DNA of 64,000 nucleotides from Lachnoanaerobaculum sp. ICM7 (GTDB lineage Bacteria > Bacillota > Clostridia > Lachnospirales > Lachnospiraceae): NCBI RefSeq assembly GCF_000287675.1, contig NZ_ALJL01000022.1, positions 1-64,000 of the forward strand. Direction: 5' to 3'. Below, piece by piece: positions 50,931-61,215 of this stretch (positions within the stretch are counted from its first letter, which is position 1; each line of letters opens with the position of its first letter). Under the pieces are notes generated by a model, which did no database searches, had not been told where the DNA came from, and worked only from the letters and a program-made list of their open reading frames with translations. The translations under genes and the position numbers were made by a program.

Positions 50931-51737
50931 ATGTTTTTATTTATACTTGGAATATTATGCGGGATATACGGGACTGTAGTTATTTTTATGGCAGGCTTTT
51001 TGGAATTGCAAAATTACATATGGTATGTATTTGCATTTGTATTTTTTGCCCTGGGTAAACTTATCAAACTTTATCTAAATAAGAGAATTCCATTGTGGTC
51101 TGTGGTATCTGTCTGTACTTTGGCGACTCTTGGAATTCTTATTTTTGTTATAACGGTAGTTGTAATAAGACTTTCGGTGCCTAAGGATGATAAAAAATCA
51201 TTAGATTTTTTAGTCATACTTGGTGCCAAGACAGATTTTGATAAGAAAGAAAGTGACTGCATATACAGACTTGAAAAGGCTATAGATTATATAAATGAAA
51301 ATCCCGGTACAATTATTGTTATAAGCGGCGGAATGCAAAAAAACGGAAAAATTGAATCACTTGAAATGGCGGATTATCTTATAGAAAGAGGTATTGACAG
51401 AGATAATATTCTTGTAGAAGTTGAGTCACACAATACAAGAGAAAATCTGATATATTCAAAAGCTCTTATGGATAAGTACAATGAAGAGATGAAGATAAAT
51501 ACGGATTTTATAATCAGAAACGATATGGGTCCGGTTGAAGTTGTGGAAGCAAGACCGGAGACCATAGGTATTTTGACAAATGATTTTCATATATTCAGAG
51601 CTATGCAGGTGGCAAAAAAGCTTGGATATACACAAGTTTCACCTATAAGTGCAAAGTCCGGTAATATTCTTTATTTACATATGCTCGTAAGAGAGACATT
51701 TGCAATTTTGAAGTACAAGTTTTTAGGATACATTTAA
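50931..51737 (+). CDS. YdcF/SanA-like DUF218 membrane protein
   Basis: The 268-residue protein has three N-terminal membrane helices (to about residue 80). The DUF218 domain follows, with LDFLVILGAKTD, IIVISGGMQKNGKIES and VEVESHNTRENLIYSKAL. The C-terminal NDFHIFRAMQVAKKLGY completes the family. Members are linked to envelope integrity, but their reaction is not known. It lies 10 bases after the U32 gene and 21 before the peptidase gene. Confidence 0.88.
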   Translation: MFLFILGILCGIYGTVVIFMAGFLELQNYIWYVFAFVFFALGKLIKLYLNKRIPLWSVVSVCTLATLGILIFVITVVVIRLSVPKDDKKSLDFLVILGAKTDFDKKESDCIYRLEKAIDYINENPGTIIVISGGMQKNGKIESLEMADYLIERGIDRDNILVEVESHNTRENLIYSKALMDKYNEEMKINTDFIIRNDMGPVEVVEARPETIGILTNDFHIFRAMQVAKKLGYTQVSPISAKSGNILYLHMLVRETFAILKYKFLGYI

Positions 51738-51758
51738 ATTTTACCAAGGAGGCAGATA

Positions 51759-54731
51759 TTGAAAAATTATAATATTGATGAAGAGTTAAAACATATAAAA
51801 GAATTGTCGGCATATGAGATCAAAGATATATCGGATATCGAAGAAATCAGTGCAAAAGCGGTTGTTCTTGAACATAAAAAGACAAAGGCAAGAGTTTTCA
51901 CCTTGCTTTCAGATGATGACAATAAGGTATTTACGATAGGATTCAGAACACCTTCAAAGGATTCTACAGGAGTTGCCCATATTCTGGAGCATTCCGTACT
52001 TTGCGGTTCTAAAAAGTTTCCTGCAAAGGATCCCTTTGTAGAGCTTGTAAAGGGTTCATTGAACACATTTTTAAATGCAATTACATATCCGGACAAGACG
52101 GTTTATCCGGTTGCATCCTGCAATGATAAGGACTTTGACAATCTTATGGAAGTTTATCTGGATGCGGTATTTTATCCTAATGTATACAATGAGGAGAAGA
52201 TATTCAGGCAGGAAGGCTGGCATTATGAAGTAGTGGATGAGAAGGGTAATCCTGATGAAAACGGAGATATTATTTTAAACGGTGTAGTATACAATGAGAT
52301 GAAGGGTGCTTTTTCATCTGCCGACAGTGTTCTGGAAAGATCAATAACAAAGGTGTTGTTTGAAGGACATTCTTACGGTGAGGAATCCGGTGGTGATCCT
52401 GACTTTATTCCTACACTTACATATGAGAATTTCCTTGATATGCATTCAAAGTACTATCATCCGTCAAATTCATATATTTATCTCTACGGAGATATGGATA
52501 TGGCAAAAAAGCTTGACTGGATAGACAGAGAATATCTTGATAAGTTTGAATACAGAGAGGTGGATTCTAAGATAGAGGAAGTAAAGGAACTTGAAAGTGT
52601 AAAGGAAGCAAACTTTGAATATCCTATTACAGAGGCTCAGGGTGAGGAAAATGCCACATATCTTTCATGGAATACTCTTGTGGGCGGAGAGCTTGATCCG
52701 GTCGTTTCTATGGGATTTCATATACTTGAGTATGTGCTTATAGATGCACCGGGAGCATATCTTACTGATGCACTTATTGATGCGGGTATAGGAGAGGATG
52801 TATTCGGCGGATATGCAAACGGAATCTCTATGCCATATTTCACCGTAACTTCAAAGAATACAAATCTTGACAGAAAGCCTGAGTTTTTGGCCGTTATAGA
52901 GGGTACTTTAAGGAAGCTTGCAGATGAAGGAATTGATAAAGAGACTATAAAGGCCGCTATAAATGTATTTGAATTTAAAGCAAGAGAGGCTGACTACGGT
53001 TCATATCCTAAGGGACTTATGTACGGACTTTCAAGCTTTGATTCATGGCTTTATGATGCGGACCCTACAATACATTTGAGATTTGAAAATATTTTCAAAA
53101 CTCTCAGAGAAGAGATAGATAATAATTATTTTGAAAATCTGATAAAGAATTATCTTCTTGATAACAAGAATACGGCGATAGTTACCATGACACCTAAAAA
53201 AGGTCTTACCACAAAGAAGGATGCCGATCTTAAGGCGAAGCTTAAAGCATTCAAAGATACATTGTCAAAAGAAGAGATAAAAAAGATTTATGATGATACT
53301 TTGGCACTTAAAAAGTATCAGTCTGAGCCTTCAAGTGAAGAGGATCTTTTAAAGATTCCTTTGCTCAGCAGAGATGATATAAGCAGAGAAGTAAAGATGC
53401 CTGAGTATGAAGAAAAGAGTGTAAAGGCTTCAGGAAAAGATATACCTGTAATTCATTCAAAAGTATTTACATCGGGAATCAATTATATGAAGTTTATCTT
53501 CAATATTGACTTTGCAAATGAAGAAGAACTTAAGTATCTGGCACTTTTAAAGGAAATATTGGGCTATATAGATACAAAGAAACAAAGCTATGCGGCACTT
53601 TCCACAAATGTAAATTTAAATTCAGGTGGAGTCGGATATGTTATTGAGGCATTTGCAATCGATGCAAATCCTATAGATTTTACCTTTGCATTCAGTGTAA
53701 ATGCAAAAATATTGTATGGCAAAGAATCCTGGCTCTATTCCAATGTGGCTGAAGTACTCACGATGTCAAAGCTTGAGGATAAGAAGAGAGTTAAGGATAT
53801 AATTGCAGAGGTAAAGGCAGGTAAGGACAGATTAGTTTCATCAGGTCATATGAGTGCACTTACAAGAGCGGGATCTTATATATCAAAGGAACTTTTATTT
53901 AACGATTTGACAAAGGGTATCGCTTATCTTAACTTCCTTGAAAATATAGATATAGAAAAAGACTTTGACAGAGTTTACGAAAACCTCTCAAGACTCTCAA
54001 AAACAGTATTTAGTGCGGATAATCTTTTGATACATACCATATGTGATGAAAAGGGATATAAGAATGCATTTAACGGAATAGAAAGTCTTACAGACAGTCT
54101 TTTCAAAGAAGGCACAAAGCCTGAAAAGGCCGTATTAAAAACGGAAATCAAAAATGAGGGATTTGTAACACCTTCAATGGTAAACTATGTTGCAAGATTC
54201 GGAAATTTTGTAAATCACGGATTTAAATATACAGGAGTTTTAAGAGTACTGAAGGTGCTTTTAAGTTATGACTATCTGTGGAACAATATCAGAGTAAAGG
54301 GTGGCGCATACGGATGTAGCGCAATCTTTGGAAGAAGCGGAAACTCAGGTTTTGTTTCATACAGAGATCCTAATGTTTTAAATACAAATAAGGTATACGA
54401 GGGCATAGTGGACTATGTGAAAAACTTTACGGCAAATGACAGAGAGATGACAAAATCTGTAATAGGTGCAATCAGTGAACTTGACACACCTATGACACCT
54501 TCAAGAGAAGGATTAAAGGGATTAAGCTCATATTACTCGAAAGTTAGACATGAGGATCTGGTAAAGGAAAGAGAAGAGGTATTGAATACAAGTGAGGAAG
54601 ATATCAGAGCTTTGGTGCCGCTTATCGAGGCTGTGCTTTCAGACAAACTTATTTGTGCTATCGGTAATGAAGATTTGATAGAAAAGGATAAGGAACTCTT
54701 TAAAGAGGTAAAGCATCTTTATAAGGATTGA
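51759..54731 (+). CDS. M16C metallopeptidase (PreP-like)
   Basis: The 990-residue protein has the inverted zinc motif HxxEH as HILEH at residues 74-78 with a second glutamate in YNEMKGAFSS near residue 178. The four-domain length and the late YLWNNIRVKGGAYGCSA segment match M16C presequence peptidase-like enzymes. These degrade peptides in a closed chamber; its substrate here is unknown. TTG start with AAGGAGG 6 bases upstream. Its stop is about 10 bases before era. Confidence 0.93.
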   Translation: MKNYNIDEELKHIKELSAYEIKDISDIEEISAKAVVLEHKKTKARVFTLLSDDDNKVFTIGFRTPSKDSTGVAHILEHSVLCGSKKFPAKDPFVELVKGSLNTFLNAITYPDKTVYPVASCNDKDFDNLMEVYLDAVFYPNVYNEEKIFRQEGWHYEVVDEKGNPDENGDIILNGVVYNEMKGAFSSADSVLERSITKVLFEGHSYGEESGGDPDFIPTLTYENFLDMHSKYYHPSNSYIYLYGDMDMAKKLDWIDREYLDKFEYREVDSKIEEVKELESVKEANFEYPITEAQGEENATYLSWNTLVGGELDPVVSMGFHILEYVLIDAPGAYLTDALIDAGIGEDVFGGYANGISMPYFTVTSKNTNLDRKPEFLAVIEGTLRKLADEGIDKETIKAAINVFEFKAREADYGSYPKGLMYGLSSFDSWLYDADPTIHLRFENIFKTLREEIDNNYFENLIKNYLLDNKNTAIVTMTPKKGLTTKKDADLKAKLKAFKDTLSKEEIKKIYDDTLALKKYQSEPSSEEDLLKIPLLSRDDISREVKMPEYEEKSVKASGKDIPVIHSKVFTSGINYMKFIFNIDFANEEELKYLALLKEILGYIDTKKQSYAALSTNVNLNSGGVGYVIEAFAIDANPIDFTFAFSVNAKILYGKESWLYSNVAEVLTMSKLEDKKRVKDIIAEVKAGKDRLVSSGHMSALTRAGSYISKELLFNDLTKGIAYLNFLENIDIEKDFDRVYENLSRLSKTVFSADNLLIHTICDEKGYKNAFNGIESLTDSLFKEGTKPEKAVLKTEIKNEGFVTPSMVNYVARFGNFVNHGFKYTGVLRVLKVLLSYDYLWNNIRVKGGAYGCSAIFGRSGNSGFVSYRDPNVLNTNKVYEGIVDYVKNFTANDREMTKSVIGAISELDTPMTPSREGLKGLSSYYSKVRHEDLVKEREEVLNTSEEDIRALVPLIEAVLSDKLICAIGNEDLIEKDKELFKEVKHLYKD

Positions 54732-54742
54732 TAGGAGAATAT

Positions 54743-55639
54743 ATGAAATCAGGATTTGTTGCCCTTATAGGGAGACCGAATGTAGGAAAATCAACATTGA
54801 TGAATACGCTGATAGGACAAAAGATAGCTATAACATCAAATAAGCCGCAGACTACAAGAAACAGAATACAGACAGTATTTACAGATGAAAGAGGTCAGAT
54901 AGTATTCCTTGACACTCCGGGTATACATAAAGCCAAAAATAAGCTTGGAGAATATATGGTAAAGGTATCTACAAGAACTTTAAGAGATGTGGATATGGTG
55001 CTCTGGCTTGTAGAACCGAGTACCTTTATAGGTGAAGGTGATGAGCATATCTTCGAGATTTTATCAAGTGTAAATATACCTGTAATACTGGCTATCAATA
55101 AAATGGATTCGCTGAAGCAAAAGGAAGATATGCTTGAGGTAATAGCCAAGTACTCATCAAGAATGCAGTTTGCAGAAGTAGTGCCGGTATCCGCACTTAA
55201 GGGAACAAATACGGATAAACTTCTTGATATTATATTTAAATATCTGTCGGAAGGTCCTATGTATTATGATGAAGATACGGTTACAGACCAGCCTATAAAG
55301 CAAATCGCAGCAGAACTTATAAGAGAAAAGGCTCTTAGATTTTTGCAGGAGGAAATACCTCACGGTATAGCTGTGGAGATAGATACCTTTAACTACAGAG
55401 ACTCGGGAGATATGGTGGATATCGAGGCCGCAATAGTATGTGAGAAAGACTCACATAAGGGAATTATTATAGGAAAGGGCGGCAGTATGCTGAAAAGAAT
55501 TGGTACTGCAGCCAGAAAAGATATAGAAGGTCTGCTTGAGAGCAGAGTGAATCTGAAGCTTTGGGTAAAGGTCAGACCGAAGTGGAGAGATTCGGATGTG
55601 CAGATGAAGAATTTCGGTTACAATCCAAAGGATTTATAA
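54743..55639 (+). CDS. era: GTPase Era
   Basis: The 298-residue GTPase binds 16S rRNA and is needed for 30S assembly. G1 is GRPNVGKST (10-18), the switch I motif includes PQTTRNRIQ, G3 is DTPG, and G4 is NKMD. A C-terminal KH domain has the IIIGKGGSMLKRIGTAARKDIE turn split around the GKGG motif. I chose ATG 54743 because AGGAGA precedes it. recO follows, the usual Firmicutes order. Confidence 0.97.
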   Translation: MKSGFVALIGRPNVGKSTLMNTLIGQKIAITSNKPQTTRNRIQTVFTDERGQIVFLDTPGIHKAKNKLGEYMVKVSTRTLRDVDMVLWLVEPSTFIGEGDEHIFEILSSVNIPVILAINKMDSLKQKEDMLEVIAKYSSRMQFAEVVPVSALKGTNTDKLLDIIFKYLSEGPMYYDEDTVTDQPIKQIAAELIREKALRFLQEEIPHGIAVEIDTFNYRDSGDMVDIEAAIVCEKDSHKGIIIGKGGSMLKRIGTAARKDIEGLLESRVNLKLWVKVRPKWRDSDVQMKNFGYNPKDL

Positions 55640-55640
55640 T

Positions 55641-56285
55641 GTGAGAGATTTTGTTGAATTGACGGGCATTGTTATAAAATCAATGCCCATCGGTGATTTT
55701 GACAGGCGTGTGACTATCTTTACAAAAGAGAGAGGCAAGATATATGCTTTTGCAAAAGGTGCAAGGCGTATCAACAATCAGATGATGGGATTTGCCAGAA
55801 TATTTGCATATGGAAAGTTTAAACTGTATGAGGGAAGAGATTCCTATAATATAGTCAATGCGGATATTGCCAATTATTTTGAAGAGGTAAGTGCGGATAT
55901 TGAAAGTACCTGCTACGGCACGTATTTTCTTGAAATGCTTGATTATTACACGAAGGAAGCTTTGGTGGATATAGAGAGCTTAAAGCTTATATATTATACA
56001 TTGCTGGCTTTAACCAAAAAATCCATACCGAACAGACTTGTAAGAAGAATTTTCGAGCTTAAGCTTATGACAATAAACGGCGAGTATGATTTGACTCCCG
56101 GACTTAAGGATAAAACCGCCTTATATACCTGGGAATATATAATATATTCAAAGCCTGAGAAACTTTTTACCTTTGTAATAACAGAGGAGGCACTTACAGA
56201 GATAGAAAAATATATGGATATCATGATAAGAAAATATATAGACAGACATTTTCATTCTCTTGATATTCTGGAGGATATTTTATAA
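55641..56285 (+). CDS. recO: DNA repair protein RecO
   Basis: The 214-residue protein has an N-terminal OB fold (VELTGIVIKSMPIGDFDRRVTIFTKERGKIYAFAKGARR split around IGDFDRRVT). A helical C-terminal region follows (CYGTYFLEMLDYY and NRLVRRIFELKLMTI). It loads RecA with RecR in recombination repair. The C-terminal zinc-binding cysteines of many RecO proteins are missing, and it is shorter than usual. The start is GTG. The 3' end is duplicated just past the stop. Confidence 0.88.
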   Translation: MRDFVELTGIVIKSMPIGDFDRRVTIFTKERGKIYAFAKGARRINNQMMGFARIFAYGKFKLYEGRDSYNIVNADIANYFEEVSADIESTCYGTYFLEMLDYYTKEALVDIESLKLIYYTLLALTKKSIPNRLVRRIFELKLMTINGEYDLTPGLKDKTALYTWEYIIYSKPEKLFTFVITEEALTEIEKYMDIMIRKYIDRHFHSLDILEDIL

Positions 56286-56317
56286 TTTTTTCTGGAGGAT
56301 ATTTTATAATTTTTTCT
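56266..56317. repeat. 24-base tandem duplication at the recO 3' end
   Basis: Two adjacent 24-base units (56266-56289 and 56290-56313), each containing CTGGAGGATATTTTATAA, are identical. The first holds the final recO codons and stop; the second lies after it. Confidence 0.9.
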
Positions 56318-56344
56318 TGACATTTGAAGAAATTCTGCTAAAAT
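56317..56344 (+). promoter_or_regulatory. Promoter upstream of gdhA
   Basis: TTGACA (56317-56322) and TAAAAT (56339-56344) are 16 bases apart, right after the tandem repeat. Transcription would start near 56351, a few bases before the following hairpin. Confidence 0.65.
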
Positions 56345-56355
56345 GACTTGTGTTC

Positions 56356-56391
56356 GGCAAAGACGCCTATATAGGGAGTCTTTGCCTTTTT
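56356..56391 (+). terminator. Terminator or attenuator hairpin in the gdhA leader
   Basis: GGCAAAGAC (56356-56364) and GTCTTTGCC (56378-56386) form a perfect 9-base-pair stem followed by T5. It may end the era-recO transcript or attenuate gdhA. Confidence 0.75.
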
Positions 56392-56473
56392 ATATATATT
56401 TATGATTCAACCGTTTATTTAAGAGTTGAACGTCAGGAGTATTTTGAGTATTCAAAGTACCGACAAAGCCTAG

Positions 56474-57820
<1,347 letters not shown>

Positions 57821-57852
57821 AAAATTGTACAAAATTAAATACATAAGCATTT

Positions 57853-57880
57853 AAAAGCCCTTTTTTAAGGGCTTTTTTTT
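57853..57880 (+). terminator. Terminator of gdhA
   Basis: AAAAGCCCTT pairs with AAGGGCTTTT around a T-rich loop (57853-57876), followed by a T-run. Confidence 0.88.
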
Positions 57881-57888
57881 AATTCCTA

Positions 57889-57920
57889 TTGACTTACTGG
57901 GAATTAAGCCTTAAAATTCC
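57889..57920 (+). promoter_or_regulatory. Promoter and putative operator of the suf operon
   Basis: TTGACT (57889-57894) and TAAAAT (57912-57917) are 17 bases apart. GGAATT (57900-57905) and AATTCC (57915-57920) are an inverted repeat spanning the spacer and -10, a likely repressor site. Candidates are Rrf2/IscR-type regulators, not seen in the window. Confidence 0.7.
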
Positions 57921-57995
57921 AATATAGTTAATAGAATACTGGTTTTCTATTATAGATTACCCCTAAGCTCAAGGGAGAGGTGAAAGGAAAAATCA

Positions 57996-58754
57996 ATGTC
58001 ATTATTAAATGTAAATAATTTAACAGTTTCCATAGAAGATGATGAGAATTTAAAGGAAATTCTTCATGGAGTAAATATAGAAATTAAAAAAGGCGAAACA
58101 CATGTACTTATGGGACCGAACGGAGCAGGTAAGTCAACACTCGGCTATGCTCTTATGGGTAATCCAAGATATGTTGCAAACAGCGGAGAAATTATATTTG
58201 ACGGTAAGAATATAATTGATGAATCAGCAGACAAGCGTGCAAAGGCAGGAATGTTCTTATCATTCCAGAATCCTCTTGAGGTACCGGGCCTTCCACTCAG
58301 CAGTTTTATCAGAAATGCAGTAGAGTCTGTAAGCGGCAAGAGAGTAAAGATGATGCAGTTTAAAAAGGACCTTGCAAAGAATATGGAAGTCTTAAATATG
58401 GACAGCGAGTATGCCAACAGAGCCTTGAATGTAGGATTTTCAGGCGGTGAGAAGAAAAAGGCTGAGATATTACAGCTTCTTATGCTTTCACCGAAGCTTG
58501 CAATACTTGATGAGACAGATTCAGGACTTGATGTGGATGCTGTAAGAACAGTTTCAGCCGGTATCAAAGAATATCAGAAGAAAAAAGATGGTGCTCTCCT
58601 TATAATCACTCACAGTACAAGAATACTTGAGTCATTAAAGGTTGACTATACACATATTATGGTAGACGGAAAAATCATAAAGACAGGAGATGCTTCTTTG
58701 GTAGATGAAATCAATGAGCATGGATTTGAAAAGTATATTCAGGAGAGCAAATAA
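57996..58754 (+). CDS. sufC: Fe-S assembly ATPase SufC
   Basis: The 252-residue ABC-type ATPase drives the SufBCD scaffold. Walker A is GPNGAGKST near residue 39, the signature GFSGGEKKKAEILQ near 145, and Walker B LAILDETDSGLD near 165. The absence of a membrane partner and the SufC-specific ETDSGLD confirm the family. GAGAGG/AAAGG sites precede the ATG. Its stop overlaps sufB by one base. Confidence 0.97.
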   Translation: MSLLNVNNLTVSIEDDENLKEILHGVNIEIKKGETHVLMGPNGAGKSTLGYALMGNPRYVANSGEIIFDGKNIIDESADKRAKAGMFLSFQNPLEVPGLPLSSFIRNAVESVSGKRVKMMQFKKDLAKNMEVLNMDSEYANRALNVGFSGGEKKKAEILQLLMLSPKLAILDETDSGLDVDAVRTVSAGIKEYQKKKDGALLIITHSTRILESLKVDYTHIMVDGKIIKTGDASLVDEINEHGFEKYIQESK

Positions 58755-60160
58755 TGAAGGAAAAGACATATGTAGAAGACATTAACAGAAGTATGTATGA
58801 CTTCAGAAATGAAGATAAGGACAACTTCAAAATAGCTGCAGGTCTTACACCTGAGTTAGTGTCTCAGATTTCAAAAGAAAAGAACGATCCTGCCTGGATG
58901 CAGAATTTCAGATTGCAGGCATTACAGATATATAATCAGATGGAAGTTCCGCCATGGGGTCCTTCTATAGACGGTCTTGATATTGACAATATTGTTACTT
59001 ATGTAAGACCTAATACACATATGAAGACAAAGTGGTCAGAGGTTCCTGAGGATATCAAGGATACCTTTGAAAAACTCGGTATACCACAGGCTGAAAGAAA
59101 ATCTTTGGCAGGTGTAGGTGCACAGTATGATTCAGAACTTGTATACCACAATGTAAGAGATGAAGTTTCACAGATGGGTGTTGTATATACAGATCTTGAG
59201 AGTGCAATGCATGGTGAATATGCAGATATGATTCAGAAGCATTTCATGAAGCTTGTAAAGCCGAACGATCATAAGTTTGCTGCATTGCATGGTGCGGTAT
59301 GGTCAGGCGGTTCATTTGTATATGTGCCGAAGGGCGTTCATCTTGATATTCCATTGCAGTCATATTTCAGACTTAATGCAAAGGGTGCAGGACAGTTTGA
59401 GCATACACTTATTATCGTAGATGAGGGTGCGGATCTTCACTTTATTGAAGGATGTTCGGCACCAAAATATAATGTGGCCAATCTTCACGCAGGATGTGTG
59501 GAGCTTTATGTAGGAAAGAATGCAAGACTCAGATATTCGACTATAGAGAACTGGTCAAAGAATATGTACAATCTCAACACAAAGAGAGCTGTTGTGGAAG
59601 AGGGCGGAAGAATTGAATGGGTTTCAGGTTCATTCGGTTCACATGTATCATATCTTTATCCTATGAGTATATTAAAGGGTAGAGGTGCAAGAATGGAGTT
59701 CACAGGAATTACATTCGCAGGTGCAGGACAAAACCTTGATACAGGTTCAAAGGTAGTACATGCGGCACCTGATACATCTTCATTTATAAATACAAAATCA
59801 ATTTCAAAGGGTGGCGGTATATCTACATTCAGAAATGCTGTAGTGGTATCTGAAAAAGCAAAGAATGCAAAGGCTGCAGTATCATGTGAGTCCTTGATGC
59901 TTGATGATATATCACGCTCGGATACAGTGCCTGCTATGGATATCAGATGTGCGGATGCCGATGTAGGTCATGAGGCAAGAATCGGAAGAATCAGTGATGA
60001 TGCCGTATTCTATCTGATGAACAGAGGTATCAGTGAAGAGGATGCAAAGGCAATGATCGTAAGCGGATTTGCCGACAATGTATCAAAAGAATTGCCGCTT
60101 GAGTATGCGGTAGAGATGAACAATCTCATTCAATTAGAGATGAAAGGAAGTATTGGTTAA
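58754..60160 (+). CDS. sufB: Fe-S scaffold SufB
   Basis: The 468-residue scaffold builds Fe-S clusters with SufC and SufD. The right-handed beta-helix region holds LHDLGC-like ADLHFIEGCSAP, and the C-terminal part has the conserved RADADVGHEA form (RCADADVGHEARIGR). Length is normal. It overlaps sufC and sufD at their ends, so the operon is tightly coupled. Confidence 0.97.
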   Translation: MKEKTYVEDINRSMYDFRNEDKDNFKIAAGLTPELVSQISKEKNDPAWMQNFRLQALQIYNQMEVPPWGPSIDGLDIDNIVTYVRPNTHMKTKWSEVPEDIKDTFEKLGIPQAERKSLAGVGAQYDSELVYHNVRDEVSQMGVVYTDLESAMHGEYADMIQKHFMKLVKPNDHKFAALHGAVWSGGSFVYVPKGVHLDIPLQSYFRLNAKGAGQFEHTLIIVDEGADLHFIEGCSAPKYNVANLHAGCVELYVGKNARLRYSTIENWSKNMYNLNTKRAVVEEGGRIEWVSGSFGSHVSYLYPMSILKGRGARMEFTGITFAGAGQNLDTGSKVVHAAPDTSSFINTKSISKGGGISTFRNAVVVSEKAKNAKAAVSCESLMLDDISRSDTVPAMDIRCADADVGHEARIGRISDDAVFYLMNRGISEEDAKAMIVSGFADNVSKELPLEYAVEMNNLIQLEMKGSIG

Positions 60161-61215
60161 TGAGAGATATTACTTTAAACAGAATACCGGTTCTTACCTG
60201 GAGATGGCTAAAGATGAATGAGACTGCTGTTTCTATACCAAGTGAAACAGGCAGTGCAAATATAAAAGTTTTAAATGAAAATGCAAATAATGAACTTTCA
60301 AAAGACATTATTGAAGCTATGAAGGCCCTTCCTACTGGAATGGGAGCAAATATGACAGAGCTTTGTGACTCTGAAAGTGAAGATATTATTATAAATACTC
60401 TTGCAGGTGAAAAGTCAAACAGTCATATAAATATATGCAGAGATAAGGAAAGTCTTGCAAAAGTAAGAGTTTATATCTATGCGGCTGAAGGCAGCGAAGC
60501 CAATGTATGGATGGATTACTCTTCAAATGAGGAGAATGCAGGTGCTTTGGCGGTACAGACATTCGTTTTTGCAGAGAAAGATGCAAAGGTAAAATTGTAT
60601 CAGGTAGGACTTCAGTCAGACAGTGATATTTCACTTAATGATATAGGCGCAAATGTTGAAAAAGACGCTTCATTTGAGCTTGTACAGCTCTTACTTGGTG
60701 GAGAGAAGATATTTGCAGGTGCAAGAGCAAGCCTGGTAGGTAAGAGAAGTGAGTTTATATCAGATCTTGGCTACTATGGTAAGGCCGAGGAGCAGATAGA
60801 TCTTAACTATGTGGCAGACCATATAGGAAAGTCAAGTAATTGCAAAATGATAGCCTCAGGAGTACTTAATGACAATTCAAAGAAGCTTCTAAGAGGTACT
60901 ATTGACTTTAAGAGAGGCGCAAAAGATGCAACCGGAGAGGAGTCCGAGGATGTACTTCTTTTAGGTCAGAATATCCACAATCAGAGTATACCTGTAATAC
61001 TCTGTGCCGAGGAAGATGTAGTGGGAACACATGGCGCTTCCATAGGAAACCTTGATGAGGAAATGCTTTTCTATCTCACATCAAGAGGTATGGACAAGGA
61101 AAGTGTTACAAAGATGGTGGCTAGAGCAAGAATAGATGCAATAAGCAAAAAGCTGGAGAATGAGGCACTTGAAGAGAAAGTAAATCTTTATCTTGGAGGC
61201 AGTGAAGATGAGTAA
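60160..61215 (+). CDS. sufD: Fe-S assembly protein SufD
   Basis: The 351-residue SufB paralogue begins with the short NRIPVLTWRWLKMNE motif seen in SufD. Its beta-helix core contains NYVADHIGKSSNCKMIASG and the C-terminal EEDVVGTHGASIGNLDEEMLFYL. The histidine in THGA is part of the SufB-D interface. It is shorter than many SufD proteins. It overlaps sufB by one base and sufS by 8. Confidence 0.95.
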   Translation: MRDITLNRIPVLTWRWLKMNETAVSIPSETGSANIKVLNENANNELSKDIIEAMKALPTGMGANMTELCDSESEDIIINTLAGEKSNSHINICRDKESLAKVRVYIYAAEGSEANVWMDYSSNEENAGALAVQTFVFAEKDAKVKLYQVGLQSDSDISLNDIGANVEKDASFELVQLLLGGEKIFAGARASLVGKRSEFISDLGYYGKAEEQIDLNYVADHIGKSSNCKMIASGVLNDNSKKLLRGTIDFKRGAKDATGEESEDVLLLGQNIHNQSIPVILCAEEDVVGTHGASIGNLDEEMLFYLTSRGMDKESVTKMVARARIDAISKKLENEALEEKVNLYLGGSEDE

